DNA of 48,802 nt from Clostridia bacterium (GCA_017431005.1 JAFRLY010000047.1:1-48802), one strand, 5' to 3'; counted from the stretch's first letter, positions 26,284-35,035 are shown. The notes: a model not told the origin generated them from the sequence alone. Program-made: numbers and translations.

Positions 26284-26315
26284 ACAGGTCCGCTGATGCG
26301 GGCCTGTTGTTTTAT
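26284..26315 (+). terminator. Hairpin terminator antisense to rsfS leader
   Basis: A 10-bp stem with one G-U pair (26284-26293 with 26298-26307), loop TGAT, is followed by TGTTTTATC on the plus strand. It is orientated to stop transcripts running out of coaBC, but only after they have crossed rsfS in antisense. On the minus strand it has no U-tract. Confidence 0.6.
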
Positions 26316-27508
26316 CTGCCTGAACGCACAGACGGCTGACTTCTGAGCCAGGATATGGTTTCCTGGGTTCGCGGATGCAGATACTTTCCGCGGGAACGGA
26401 CAAAGTCAGCCGTGCCCTCCAGAGAAAGAAGAAGGGCCCTTTCAAGAGACAGAACGGAAAGCATACGCACCTGTTCCAGCAACGGGAAGCTTTCTCTGTA
26501 GGGCTCAATAAAATCAGCCAGGCAGACACACATGGACAGACGGGACATACCCGTGCATCCTGTGTTATGGTAAGCGATAGCTTCCAGAACCTCAGGGTCC
26601 GCCATACCGTATTCATTTCTGGCAACCCAGGCTCCGGTCAGCGAATGGAGCAGCGCGCTGCTTTCCAGAACAGTGAGGTCGTCAGTCAGGGAATGCTCCA
26701 CCGCAATACTGCGCATTTCCTTAAGAGGCATGCATTTGGCGCAGTCATGCAGCAAACCTGCCTCTTCAGCCTGAAGCAGATCAACACCGTGGATGCGGGC
26801 CAGCTGGCGCGCTGTGTTGGCTACAGACAGGGAATGCGCAAAACGCTTTGGTGTCAGGGCGGAAAACAGCTTCCCGATCCACTGATCCGCATCATCGATC
26901 CTGCGCGGCATGCCATAGAGCCCTTTTGCGCCGCAGAACTCGCGGACTGAGCCGTCCAGCAGGGGCGTGGAATCACCGCGGGACAGAGCCGAACGAACCA
27001 TGGTTGAGGAAATGTTCACAGGATCCATATGGACAATGACCAGAGAAGCTCCCAGAGCACGAAGACGGGAAATCTCTTCGGTGAAATCGGCCGGATCCGC
27101 GTAATTCTCGCGCGGACAGACGAGGAATGTTACCAAAGGAAAAACTTCCTGAATGCGGTGCCAGTTTTTCAGCTTCATTACGGCATCCGCACCGATAACA
27201 TAAAAAAGCTCCCACTTGGGATGCTCCCGGCGAAGCATCAGAAGCGTATCAATTGTATAGATATTTCCGGAACGATCAAGCTCCAGACGGCTTGGAATCA
27301 GCCGGGGATCATGCGCACAGGCAGTAACCACCATTTTCCAGCGATCTTCCGGAACGGTGGCGCAGGCTTTATACGGAGGATTCCCGCTGGGCATAATCAG
27401 CATCCTGTCCAGACGGACAGCGTCCAACACACTCAGCGCCATCTGAATGTGGCCTTGATGAACTGGATCGAAAGTGCCGCCCAGGATACCGACCCGCTCT
27501 CTGGCCAC
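26312..27508 (-). CDS. nadD: NadD-YqeK fusion: nicotinate-nucleotide adenylyltransferase plus HD hydrolase
   Basis: The 398-residue protein joins two enzymes. Residues 1-200 are NadD, with GGTFDPVHQGH (8-18) and the ISSTMVRS motif, which forms NaAD from NaMN and ATP. From about residue 205 an HD domain of the YqeK type follows, with RFAHSLSVANTA, the metal-binding HD in LLHDCAK, and HSLTGAW; YqeK enzymes hydrolyse diadenosine tetraphosphate. In most Firmicutes these are separate adjacent genes, so a fusion is plausible. Translation starts at GTG 27508 with GGGAGG upstream. rsfS follows. Confidence 0.94.
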   Translation of the reverse strand: MARERVGILGGTFDPVHQGHIQMALSVLDAVRLDRMLIMPSGNPPYKACATVPEDRWKMVVTACAHDPRLIPSRLELDRSGNIYTIDTLLMLRREHPKWELFYVIGADAVMKLKNWHRIQEVFPLVTFLVCPRENYADPADFTEEISRLRALGASLVIVHMDPVNISSTMVRSALSRGDSTPLLDGSVREFCGAKGLYGMPRRIDDADQWIGKLFSALTPKRFAHSLSVANTARQLARIHGVDLLQAEEAGLLHDCAKCMPLKEMRSIAVEHSLTDDLTVLESSALLHSLTGAWVARNEYGMADPEVLEAIAYHNTGCTGMSRLSMCVCLADFIEPYRESFPLLEQVRMLSVLSLERALLLSLEGTADFVRSRGKYLHPRTQETISWLRSQPSVRSGR

Positions 27509-27542
27509 TCAGCATATCCTCCCGCATACTTTGATGAAGATT

Positions 27543-27571
27543 ATTATAATCGAAATAAAGCTGACTGAAAA
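27543..27571 (-). promoter_or_regulatory. Probable promoter of nadD-yqeK/rsfS
   Basis: On the minus strand TTTTCA (27566-27571) and a perfect TATAAT (27543-27548) are 17 bp apart, about 35 bp before the GTG start. It is divergent from the rpsT promoter. Confidence 0.65.
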
Positions 27572-27593
27572 GGGAATTTTTTTTAATTAAGCC

Positions 27594-27622
27594 TTGCGTT
27601 ATCATTGAAAGTGTGCTATCAT
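27594..27622 (+). promoter_or_regulatory. Sigma-A promoter of rpsT
   Basis: TTGCGT (27594-27599) and TATCAT (27617-27622) are separated by 17 bp, about 45 bp before the rpsT start. Confidence 0.75.
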
Positions 27623-27667
27623 ATCCCGCGATGGTTTTTTAAGCATCCTAAGGGGAGGTGAACCGAG

Positions 27668-27934
27668 TTGGCAAATATCCAGTCCGCGAAGAAGCGCGTG
27701 AAGGTCAGTGAAAAGAAAAACCTGCGGAATCGTATTGTGAAGAGTGGAATGCGCACTTCTATCAGGAAGTTCGATGCCGCTGCAGCCGCTGATCCGCAGA
27801 ATGCTCAGAAGCAGTTATCCGCGACTTCCGCTGTCATCGATAAGGCGGCTTCCAAGGGCGTCATTCATAAGAATGCCGCGAACCGCAAGAAGTCCCGCCT
27901 GGCCAAGCAGCTGAACAAAGCTGCGGCTGTTTGA
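27668..27934 (+). CDS. rpsT: 30S ribosomal protein S20
   Basis: The 88-residue, Lys/Arg/Ala-rich protein has the S20 N-terminus ANIQSAKKRVKVSEKKNLRN and the C-terminal helix with GVIHKNAANRKKSRLAKQLN. It binds the 16S rRNA 5' domain. Translation starts at TTG 27668, with GGGGAGGTG upstream; a TTG start is a known feature of rpsT in several bacteria and fits autoregulation. A terminator follows within 25 nt. Confidence 0.97.
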   Translation: MANIQSAKKRVKVSEKKNLRNRIVKSGMRTSIRKFDAAAAADPQNAQKQLSATSAVIDKAASKGVIHKNAANRKKSRLAKQLNKAAAV

Positions 27935-27956
27935 GCAACGTCGCGTTGAATAAACT

Positions 27957-27993
27957 CCCTTCCCATGAGATAATGGAAAGGGGTTTTCTTTTT
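27957..27993 (+). terminator. Terminator of rpsT
   Basis: A 10-bp stem with one C-A mismatch (27957-27966 with 27973-27982) and a 6-nt loop is followed by GGTTTTCTTTTTAT. Confidence 0.8.
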
Positions 27994-28118
27994 ATCCGAA
28001 AAGCGGGAAGGTTTTTCTGCCGATATCCGTTTCATATTCTGAATACGTACGCTGCAGTACGTTCCCGCAGACTTCAGCAGCTGCTGATGTCAGGAAGCGG
28101 AAGGAAAGGACGATAGGG

Positions 28119-29042
28119 ATGAGGAAAAAGCTGACAGGGCTTGCGGCGGCTGTCGTGCTGATTCTGAGCATGATTGCCGGGTTCGCATATGCGGATCAGA
28201 CCGGGACCGTTCACGGCGGCTGGCTTCAGCTTCGGGAAAGCCCGTCTTTTCAGGGTCGCGTTTTAGCCAGCTATCCGACGGGAACCGTAGTTACCATTGT
28301 CAGCCAGAGCGGCTCCTGGTATGGCGTGAAAGCTCCTGACGGCATGCAGGGATATATGCTGGGCAGATATCTTACCGTTAACGGGGGGAGCGGTACTCTG
28401 CCGCCGGATTCCACCGGATACGTTACCAGCACCAACGGGTTGAATGTCCGCATGAGATCCGGACCGGGCACAAACTACAGCGTAATGGCTTCCTATGCCC
28501 CGGGAACCGCCTGCAAGGTGCTGTCAGCAGAAAAAGGATGGTACCAGATCCAGATCGGATCCTACACCGGGTTTATGATGACCAAGTTTGTCACCGGCAC
28601 ACCGCCTTCGGGCGGAGGCGGGATCATTCCGCCGACGACCACCGTATGGGTGAGCAGCGCAAACGGCAGGAGCGTGAACCTGCGGTCAGGTGCCGGAAAA
28701 AATTACGCAAGCATCGGACTGTATCCGGTGGGTGCGACAGGAAAGATTCTTCAGGCCGGAAAAACCTGGAGCTATGTCCAGTTCGGAACAAGGACCGGAT
28801 ATATGATGACACAGTTCCTGACAACAAAGAAACCGGATTACCCGCTTCCGTCCGGCACCTACGTTATCAGCGCGAACGGCAGAAACGTCAACCTGAGGTA
28901 CGGACCCGGCACCGGGTACAATGCCGTGGCTGCATTTCCTCCCGGAACACCGCTGACCATTCTGAACCGGGGCGGCGAATGGCACTATATCCAGATTCAG
29001 GGCTATTACGGGTATATGATGAGCAAATTCATCCATGAATAA
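28119..29042 (+). CDS. Secreted protein with four bacterial SH3 repeats
   Basis: The 307-residue protein has a signal peptide (residues 1-25, cleaved after AYA). The rest is four SH3b repeats of about 60 residues, each with an NVRMRSGPGTNY-like core, a glycine-rich turn, a WYxI/WxYVQ strand and a GYMMxKF end. Three short Gly/Pro linkers separate them. SH3b domains bind peptidoglycan stem or cross-bridge peptides; no catalytic domain is attached, so it may be a wall-binding or sensing protein. The ribosome site is AGGAAAGGA. It is preceded by the rpsT terminator and followed by about 740 bp without an intact gene. Confidence 0.88.
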   Translation: MRKKLTGLAAAVVLILSMIAGFAYADQTGTVHGGWLQLRESPSFQGRVLASYPTGTVVTIVSQSGSWYGVKAPDGMQGYMLGRYLTVNGGSGTLPPDSTGYVTSTNGLNVRMRSGPGTNYSVMASYAPGTACKVLSAEKGWYQIQIGSYTGFMMTKFVTGTPPSGGGGIIPPTTTVWVSSANGRSVNLRSGAGKNYASIGLYPVGATGKILQAGKTWSYVQFGTRTGYMMTQFLTTKKPDYPLPSGTYVISANGRNVNLRYGPGTGYNAVAAFPPGTPLTILNRGGEWHYIQIQGYYGYMMSKFIHE

Positions 29043-29109
29043 AAAAGTTCATTCAGGTTTTTTTGAGGTCTTTTCTTTTCCGCGTGACACCACAACGGAT
29101 CTATATATA

Positions 29110-29650
29110 ATTGGAGTATATTCATCTCAAGATGTTTTATGCCTACATTACCGTAATTGAAAGCAGCGTCGAATCGCAATTCAATTGGGGTTATGATTCG
29201 AAGAATTAAAAACATCGGAAAGCAGCTATGCAACTGATCAGTACAGCAAGGTCCGAAGTCTAGGAGTTTAGCGGTTGGTGCAGGGAAACACATGAAGGCA
29301 GGCTGGCTGTCGTCATGGATGTGCTGAACAACCACACACATATTCGTCGGATTCCTGTTGAACCGCATCTTCCCGTATTACTCCATTTAATGGTGACGAT
29401 GGTCTGTTCAATGACGGTGGATATGGCTACTAGACCGTCTCCGACCGGATGATGGAAAAAACATTGTTGACAGCGTCTCTTGCTTGGAGGAGGAATAGTC
29501 GGGGATGCCGTTAAGGTTAATGTCGCCGACAGTATTCGGGATTGAGTTCCAGCAGGGCTTGTGATCGAAGCTGGCATCGAACGGTTCAGCGCCAGTACGG
29601 ACAAAAAGTGCGGGCAAATAGATCCCGGATCAGTTTTCTGTGAAGTAAAG
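29110..29650 (+). pseudogene. Relic of a type I pullulanase (GH13)
   Basis: No intact frame exists, but an ordered series of pullulanase motifs can be read across plus-strand frames: FNWGYDSKN (29180-29206), ESSYATDQYSKVRS (29218-29259), EF...LAVVMDVLNNHT (29264-29338, the GH13 region I with its Asp and Asn-His), LLNRIFPYYS, NDGGYGY-stop-TVSDRMMEK, NIVDSVSCLEEE and IDPGSVFCEV near 29630. These match, in order, NWGYDPKNYN, SYATDP, VVMDVVYNHT, RTVPYYYR, GCGN-T-SER, FIVDSV-YW-EEY and IDP-I-IYGEG of the family. At least five frameshifts or stops break it. Both ends are missing (about 180 of over 600 codons remain). The BMP transporter follows. Confidence 0.82.
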
Positions 29651-29707
29651 TATTTCGAACTATCTTAAAAAATGTAATACTTTCGACTTACTCTTCCAGC
29701 CGAATTC

Positions 29708-29716
29708 TGGTATAAT
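29708..29716 (+). promoter_or_regulatory. Extended -10 promoter of the BMP ABC operon
   Basis: TGGTATAAT is a perfect extended -10 box about 65 bp before the start. The leader contains GGTTATAAACC, a short palindrome, and a second GGTTATAATAA, which could be a regulator site. Confidence 0.62.
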
Positions 29717-29780
29717 ATTCGTATACAAAATAGGTTATAAACCTGTAAAGGTTATAATAATTTATAAGGAGGGTTTCCCA

Positions 29781-30878
29781 ATGAAAAAGATTTTTGCTAT
29801 CGTGCTGGCAGCTATCATGGCGCTGGGCATCTGCTCCGCTTATGCGGATAAGTATGACTATGATGCCATTCCGGACGAAATGACGGCTGAAGACGGTAAG
29901 TATCCCATCGCTTTCGTGACCGATGTAGGCCAGTTGAAGGACAAGTCCTTTAACGAAGGTATCTACAACGGAACTAAGAGATTCGCTTTCGAGAGCGGCC
30001 TGGCTTACAAATATTATCAGCCTGCGAACGGCTCTCAGGCTACGGGTGAAGACCGTTATGCCGCAATGAAGGCCGCTGTGGATGGTGGCGCGCAGGTCGT
30101 TGTGGTTTCCGGTTTCATGGCCGGCCCTGAAATCGAGAAGATCTCCGCGGAACAGCCAAACGTGAAGTGGGTCTGGGTTGACGGTTCTGCCTACGGCCAG
30201 AACACGGTCGGCCTTGCTTTCAAGGAAGAACAGTGCGGTTTCTTCGCCGGCTATGCCTGCGTCAAGGACGGCTATACCAAGTTGGGCTTCTCCGGTGGTG
30301 GTGGCGGAACCAACCCTGCTTGCTGCCGTTATGGCTATGGCTTCGTACAAGGTGCCCAGGCTGCTGCGGCGGAACTGGGTGTGCAGGTTGATATGAACTA
30401 CTCCTGGCTGTATGGCGCCACCTTCTCCGATTCTCCCGAACTGACGACCATGCTGGAAGGCTGGTATGAATCTGGCATCGAAGTCATCTTCCCCTGCGGC
30501 GGCCCCATGTACAAGAGCGCTTTTGCGGCTGCTTCCGCGAACGAAGCATGGGCCTTGGGTGTAGACAGCGATTATTCCTGGTCTGATGTTGTTCTGACTT
30601 CCCCGCTGAAGGGTGTTGATGCCGCGACCTACGATATTCTGAAGAAGTGGCAGGACGGTAAGTGGGATGAAGTAGGCGGCACCAGTCCTGTCTACGGAAC
30701 CGCCGAAGGTGCTATTGCGCTGCCCACCTCCGATGAAGCGTGGAGATTCCAGAAATTCACCGTTGAGGAATACGAAGCGATGGTTGCGGCCGTGATCGAT
30801 GGCAGCCTGGTCATTGACGATGATTACAATAACCTGAAGGAAGAGTATTCGAACCTGAAGCTCCATATTATTGAGTAA
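29781..30878 (+). CDS. BMP/PnrA-family substrate-binding protein of ABC importer
   Basis: The 365-residue protein has a signal peptide (1-22, AYA then DKYD). The mature part shows the PnrA/Med family signatures AFVTDVGQLKDKSFNEGIYNG, VVVSGFM and GFSGGGGGTNPACCRYGYGFVQGA. Characterised members bind purine nucleosides or related ligands, so nucleoside import is likely but not proven. The lipoprotein cysteine expected in a Gram-positive binding protein is not canonical (LGIC, with Ile at -1). GGAGGG precedes the ATG. The gene is followed by a strong hairpin, then the ATPase and two permeases. Confidence 0.92.
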   Translation: MKKIFAIVLAAIMALGICSAYADKYDYDAIPDEMTAEDGKYPIAFVTDVGQLKDKSFNEGIYNGTKRFAFESGLAYKYYQPANGSQATGEDRYAAMKAAVDGGAQVVVVSGFMAGPEIEKISAEQPNVKWVWVDGSAYGQNTVGLAFKEEQCGFFAGYACVKDGYTKLGFSGGGGGTNPACCRYGYGFVQGAQAAAAELGVQVDMNYSWLYGATFSDSPELTTMLEGWYESGIEVIFPCGGPMYKSAFAAASANEAWALGVDSDYSWSDVVLTSPLKGVDAATYDILKKWQDGKWDEVGGTSPVYGTAEGAIALPTSDEAWRFQKFTVEEYEAMVAAVIDGSLVIDDDYNNLKEEYSNLKLHIIE

Positions 30879-30898
30879 TCAGCCATACTCTGGAAACA

Positions 30899-30927
30899 GC
30901 CGGCCGGGTCAGCCCCGGCCGGCATTT
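30899..30927 (+). terminator. Hairpin after the binding-protein gene
   Basis: A perfect 10-bp G+C-rich stem (30899-30908 with 30914-30923) and 5-nt loop, followed by only ATTTCC. The weak T-tract suggests partial termination. That would keep binding-protein mRNA in excess over the downstream transporter genes. Confidence 0.65.
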
Positions 30928-30973
30928 CCATATTCATTGTTCCTATCTTGTCCTTTCTTTTTTATTCGCCTTC

Positions 30974-30982
30974 TGCTATAAT
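30974..30982 (+). promoter_or_regulatory. Extended -10 promoter before the ABC ATPase gene
   Basis: TGCTATAAT, a perfect extended -10 box, lies 36 bp before the ATG at 31019, so the transporter genes can be transcribed separately from the binding protein. Confidence 0.55.
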
Positions 30983-31018
30983 CTGATCTAAGAAAAAACC
31001 GCGAGGGGGTCGGCAAAT

Positions 31019-32581
31019 ATGGATGATAGGATACCGGAATCATCCGAGTATGTGATCGAAATGAATCACATTACCAAGATCTTTTCGGGCATCATCGCCA
31101 ATGACGATATCACACTGAAGCTTCGTCGGGGGGAGATCCATGCCCTACTCGGAGAGAACGGTGCCGGGAAATCGACGCTGATGAGTGTGCTATTTGGACT
31201 GTATCAGCCTGAGAAAGGAGAAATCCTGAAAAACGGGCAAGTCGTGAAGATCAATAACCCTAATGACGCAACAGCCCTGCATATTGGTATGGTGCATCAG
31301 CACTTTAAACTGATCGACGTGTTCACTGTGCTTGACAATATCATCCTCGGCGCAGAAGATACGAAATTCCATTTCCTGACCCGGAGAGAAGCTAGGAAAA
31401 AAATAACTTCCCTGAGTGAAAAGTATGGGTTAAAGGTGGATCTGGACGCAAAAATAGAAGATATCACTGTCGGCATGCAGCAGCGTGTCGAGATTCTTAA
31501 GATGCTCTACCGGGATAATGAGATCCTGATTTTCGACGAGCCCACTGCTGTCCTGACGCCCCAAGAAATCGACGAACTGATGCAGATCATGAAAGGGCTT
31601 GCCAGAGAAGGCAAGAGCATCCTGTTTATCAGCCATAAGCTGAACGAGATCATGGAGGTTTCCGACCGTGTGACAGTCCTCCGCAAGGGTAAATACATCG
31701 GTACTGTAAATACCTCAGATACAAATAAGCAGGAACTGTCCAACATGATGGTCGGCCGTTCCGTTCAGTTGGAGGTCCGGAAAACCCCGGCCCAGCCCGG
31801 AGAAGTCATTCTGGACGTCAACCATTTCTGCGTTCCGAGCAGGCTGCATGCCCGCAACGCCGTCAATGACGTTAGCTTTCGGGTTCGGGAAGGTGAAATC
31901 GTCTGTATCGCCGGCATTGACGGAAACGGCCAGACGGACTTCATTTACGGCCTGACCGGGCTGGAAAAGTCCAATGGCGGTACTGTAAAGCTCTGCGGCA
32001 GGGATATCACCCGCCTTTCGATCAAAAAGAAAGGTGACGATATGTGCCACATACCGGAGGACCGCCACAAACACGGCCTGGTACTGGATTTTAATCTGGA
32101 GCAGAACATGGTCCTGCAGCGATTCCTGGAACCCGAATTCCAAAAGGGACAGTTTATCCGTTTCGGTGAAGTACGCAGCTATGCGGAAAGACTGATCGAT
32201 CAGTTCGATATCCGTTCAGGCCAAGGTCCGATCACTAAGGTTCGGTCCTTGTCCGGTGGCAATCAGCAGAAAGCGATCGTTGCCCGTGAACTGGACCGTG
32301 ACAAAAAGTTGATCGTCGCTGTTCAGCCGACTCGCGGTTTAGATGTTGGCGCAATCGAGTATATTCATTCCCAACTGGTAAAACAGCGTGACGAAGGGAA
32401 AGCAGTGCTCCTTGTCAGCCTGGAACTAGATGAAGTTATGAGCCTGCCTGATAGGATCCTCGTGATGTATGAAGGAGAAATCGTTGGCGAGTTTGATCCG
32501 AAAAAAACTACGATCCAGGAACTCGGCTTGTACATGACCGGTGCAAAACGACAGCAGAAGAAAAGAGAGGAGATGGCCTGA
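31019..32581 (+). CDS. Two-domain ABC importer ATPase (nucleoside-type, NupO-like)
   Basis: The 520-residue protein has two ABC domains. The first has Walker A GENGAGKST (about residues 46-54), VGMQQRVEIL as signature and ILIFDEPTAVLTP as Walker B. The second has the degenerate Walker A GIDGNGQTD, an intact signature LSGGNQQK and the Walker B region LIVAVQPTRGLD, in which Asp of the usual LIVAxxPTRGLD is not expected. This asymmetry is normal for RbsA/NupO-type ATPases. GAGGGGG precedes the ATG. The stop overlaps the next start by 1 nt. Confidence 0.93.
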   Translation: MDDRIPESSEYVIEMNHITKIFSGIIANDDITLKLRRGEIHALLGENGAGKSTLMSVLFGLYQPEKGEILKNGQVVKINNPNDATALHIGMVHQHFKLIDVFTVLDNIILGAEDTKFHFLTRREARKKITSLSEKYGLKVDLDAKIEDITVGMQQRVEILKMLYRDNEILIFDEPTAVLTPQEIDELMQIMKGLAREGKSILFISHKLNEIMEVSDRVTVLRKGKYIGTVNTSDTNKQELSNMMVGRSVQLEVRKTPAQPGEVILDVNHFCVPSRLHARNAVNDVSFRVREGEIVCIAGIDGNGQTDFIYGLTGLEKSNGGTVKLCGRDITRLSIKKKGDDMCHIPEDRHKHGLVLDFNLEQNMVLQRFLEPEFQKGQFIRFGEVRSYAERLIDQFDIRSGQGPITKVRSLSGGNQQKAIVARELDRDKKLIVAVQPTRGLDVGAIEYIHSQLVKQRDEGKAVLLVSLELDEVMSLPDRILVMYEGEIVGEFDPKKTTIQELGLYMTGAKRQQKKREEMA

Positions 32582-33861
32582 TGGAAAAGATTATCCCGAA
32601 AAAGGATGGAATCCAGGTCTTCATGGCATCTTTCATCTCCATTCTGATTGGCCTTGTCGCCGGTATCATTGTCCTTATTATCGTTGGCCTGACCAACGAA
32701 TCCATTTCCAACAGCAGTATCTGGGACGGCGTCCGCCTGGTGGTGATCGGTGTGTTCAACACAGGCCGTGACGCGGCCGGTAACCTGACCTTCGGCTTCA
32801 ACCCGGCATTCTTCGGGAATATGCTCTTTCGGGCCATGCCGCTGATCCTGACCGGTCTTTCTGTAGCTATTGCATACAAAACCGGCCTGTTCAATATTGG
32901 CGCCCCAGGACAATACCTGGCCGGGATCTGCGCGACGCTCTTCATCGCGCTAAGCATTCCGACTTCATCGGTAGCCCCGTGGATTGTCTGGCTCCTTGCG
33001 TTCATGGGCGGCATGTTAGCTGGCGCGCTATGGGGCTGCATACCCGGCCTGTTGAAATCATTGATGAATATCAATGAGGTTATCGCGTGTATTATGACCA
33101 ACTGGCTGGCTGCATGTCTGGTAACCTGGGTTTTCGATATTAGCAACTTGAAAAACATGATCGACGGAACAAAAACCGGATATATTTACAAAACATCAGC
33201 AGTTATCAACGATATCGTGGTCGATGGCGTACAGAAAGTTGTCGGAACGGATATCCCGGCAGGCGCAACGATTCTGGCTACCCGCGGCGGGGTGGCGACG
33301 CCAAAGTTCGGGCTGGACAGCGTTTTCTCTGGCAGCCAGGTGAACGGTGGTATCCTGATTGCGATCCTACTGGCGATAATCTTTTATATCATCATGGAAA
33401 AGACAACTCTCGGATACCAACTGAAAGCCTGCGGCTCTAACCGGCACGCAGCACAGTATGCTGGTATCCGCGACAAGCGAAATATCATCCTTTCTATGGC
33501 GCTGGCTGGCGCGATGGCTGGAGCCGCCGGATCGCTTTATGGTCTGAGCGGTAATACGGAGTTTTTCTGGACGACGTACCAGACTCTTCCTGCCGTTGGA
33601 TTTACCGGGATCGCTGTGGCACTGCTGGCAGTCAACAATCCGATCGGCGTCATTTTCTCTGGCATTTTCATGTCCCTGCTGAACATGAATGGCCTGCAAC
33701 TCACAAATCTAACTGCATACAATGAATATATCACAGACGTCATCATCGCTGTCATCGTTTACCTTTCCGCATTCAGCCTGATCATCCGAACCTGGCTCGG
33801 AAAACGGAAAAGAAGAAAGAAAAGACCAGCGGTATCGAAAACAGGGGAGGTGCAGGCATAA
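32581..33861 (+). CDS. ABC importer permease (NupP-like)
   Basis: The 426-residue polytopic protein is of the BPD_transp_2 (ribose/nucleoside) family. About ten hydrophobic helices are visible, with the conserved YKTGLFNIGAPGQY and MALAGAMAGAAGSLYGLSG regions. It forms the membrane channel with the next gene. A roughly 70-residue extracellular insert (about 190-250) lies between helices. The start overlaps the ATPase stop as TGATG. Confidence 0.92.
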   Translation: MEKIIPKKDGIQVFMASFISILIGLVAGIIVLIIVGLTNESISNSSIWDGVRLVVIGVFNTGRDAAGNLTFGFNPAFFGNMLFRAMPLILTGLSVAIAYKTGLFNIGAPGQYLAGICATLFIALSIPTSSVAPWIVWLLAFMGGMLAGALWGCIPGLLKSLMNINEVIACIMTNWLAACLVTWVFDISNLKNMIDGTKTGYIYKTSAVINDIVVDGVQKVVGTDIPAGATILATRGGVATPKFGLDSVFSGSQVNGGILIAILLAIIFYIIMEKTTLGYQLKACGSNRHAAQYAGIRDKRNIILSMALAGAMAGAAGSLYGLSGNTEFFWTTYQTLPAVGFTGIAVALLAVNNPIGVIFSGIFMSLLNMNGLQLTNLTAYNEYITDVIIAVIVYLSAFSLIIRTWLGKRKRRKKRPAVSKTGEVQA

Positions 33862-34892
33862 TGGCATTTCTGATCCGTCAAACCCTGATCTACTCCATCC
33901 CGCTGATGATCGTCGCACTGGCCGGTGTTTTTGCCGAGCGCAGCGGCATCATCAATCTAGCATTGGAAGGCATGATGATTTTCGGCGCTTATATTGGCGT
34001 TGTTTGTCTGAACGTGATGATCGGCCTCGGTTGGTTTGACGCTGTCAAGGCTTCCGGCAATATGTGGACAATGCAATGGTACTTGGTATTAACCATGCTT
34101 GTATCCGCTTTGGCAGGCAGTATCTTCTCTCTATTGCTTGCCTTTGCCGCCATCAATCTGAAAGCGGATCAAACCATCGGCGGCACAGCATTGAATATGC
34201 TGGCACCTGCCATTGTGCTTTTTCTGGTTCGGATCACTGCAAAGCAAAATGTCCTCCAGCTGGCCAGCGGAGACTCCGCCACCTGGTTCATGCTCAAAAA
34301 ATCTTCCTGGGGTTTTGATAAAAGCTATAAACTTAGCATGCTCGGGGATGCGTTCCTGAATAAGGTTTACCTGACCACATATCTTTGTGTCCTGCTGTTC
34401 GTCATCATGTCCGTCCTGTTGTACAAAACTAAATTCGGCCTGCGGCTGCGCAGCTGCGGTGAGAACCCGCAGGCTTCCGCGTCACTGGGCATTAATGTTG
34501 AAAAAATGCGGTATCTGGGCGTGATGATCTCTGGTGCCTTGGCCGGGATTGGTGGCTGTGTGTTCGCCGTGACCACCGCCAACAGCTCTGCAAACGGCGA
34601 TGTGGCCGGCTTCGGTTTCCTTGCCCTGGCCGTCATGATCTTTGGCAACTGGAAGCCGCTGCCGATCTCGGGTGGCGCTCTGCTCTTCGGTCTGTTCAAA
34701 TGTATTGCAGCAAGCTACAATACTCTGGATATCAATGGAGACGGGTATTACGCTCTGGCCAATATTGGTCTGGACAGTAATTTCTACCGGATGTTCCCCT
34801 ACCTGATCACGCTGATTGTCCTGGCGTTCACGTCTAAGTCTTCACGTGCACCGAAGGCTGAAGGAATTCCTTACGATCAGGGCTCCAGATAA
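33861..34892 (+). CDS. ABC importer permease (NupQ-like)
   Basis: The 343-residue polytopic protein belongs to the same family: AERSGIINLALEGMMIFGAY, GLRLRSCGENPQASASLGI (the ATPase-contact loop), SGALAGIGGCVFA and AVMIFGNWKP. Its ATG shares a base with the previous stop. It closes the operon and is followed by a strong terminator. Confidence 0.93.
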   Translation: MAFLIRQTLIYSIPLMIVALAGVFAERSGIINLALEGMMIFGAYIGVVCLNVMIGLGWFDAVKASGNMWTMQWYLVLTMLVSALAGSIFSLLLAFAAINLKADQTIGGTALNMLAPAIVLFLVRITAKQNVLQLASGDSATWFMLKKSSWGFDKSYKLSMLGDAFLNKVYLTTYLCVLLFVIMSVLLYKTKFGLRLRSCGENPQASASLGINVEKMRYLGVMISGALAGIGGCVFAVTTANSSANGDVAGFGFLALAVMIFGNWKPLPISGGALLFGLFKCIAASYNTLDINGDGYYALANIGLDSNFYRMFPYLITLIVLAFTSKSSRAPKAEGIPYDQGSR

Positions 34893-34919
34893 AAGGGCTG
34901 CATCATGCCGAACACTAAA

Positions 34920-34958
34920 CATGAATGAACCGCCTGAGCGGTTCATTCATGTTTTTTT
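34920..34958 (+). terminator. Terminator of the BMP ABC operon
   Basis: A perfect 14-bp stem (34920-34933 with 34938-34951), loop CTGA, is followed by seven T residues. Confidence 0.95.
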
Positions 34959-34981
34959 CATCGCAAAATCACAAAAACTCC

Positions 34982-35010
34982 TTTTAAGTTCTTCTTTTTT
35001 CGTGTATAAT
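34982..35010 (+). promoter_or_regulatory. Probable promoter of cdaA operon
   Basis: A perfect TATAAT (35005-35010) lies about 26 bp before the cdaA start. The best -35 is TTTTAA (34982-34987) at 17 bp, which is weak. Confidence 0.5.
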
Positions 35011-35035
35011 TTTTTGTCAGTGGGAGGTGCGTTCG

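Noticed and set aside
27931-28116. Possible small gene between rpsT and the SH3 protein
   Set aside because: It overlaps the rpsT terminator and lacks a ribosome site and family features.
29006-29604. Minus-strand open frames in the gap before the BMP gene
   Set aside because: The same DNA reads on the plus strand as ordered pullulanase fragments; the minus frames have no motifs.
29688-30866. A 392-codon open frame antisense to the BMP binding protein
   Set aside because: It is fully antisense to a clear gene, has no ribosome site and no recognisable domain.
31019-32581. Degenerate second Walker A in the ABC ATPase as a sign of inactivation
   Set aside because: Asymmetric nucleotide sites are usual in RbsA/NupO-type ATPases.
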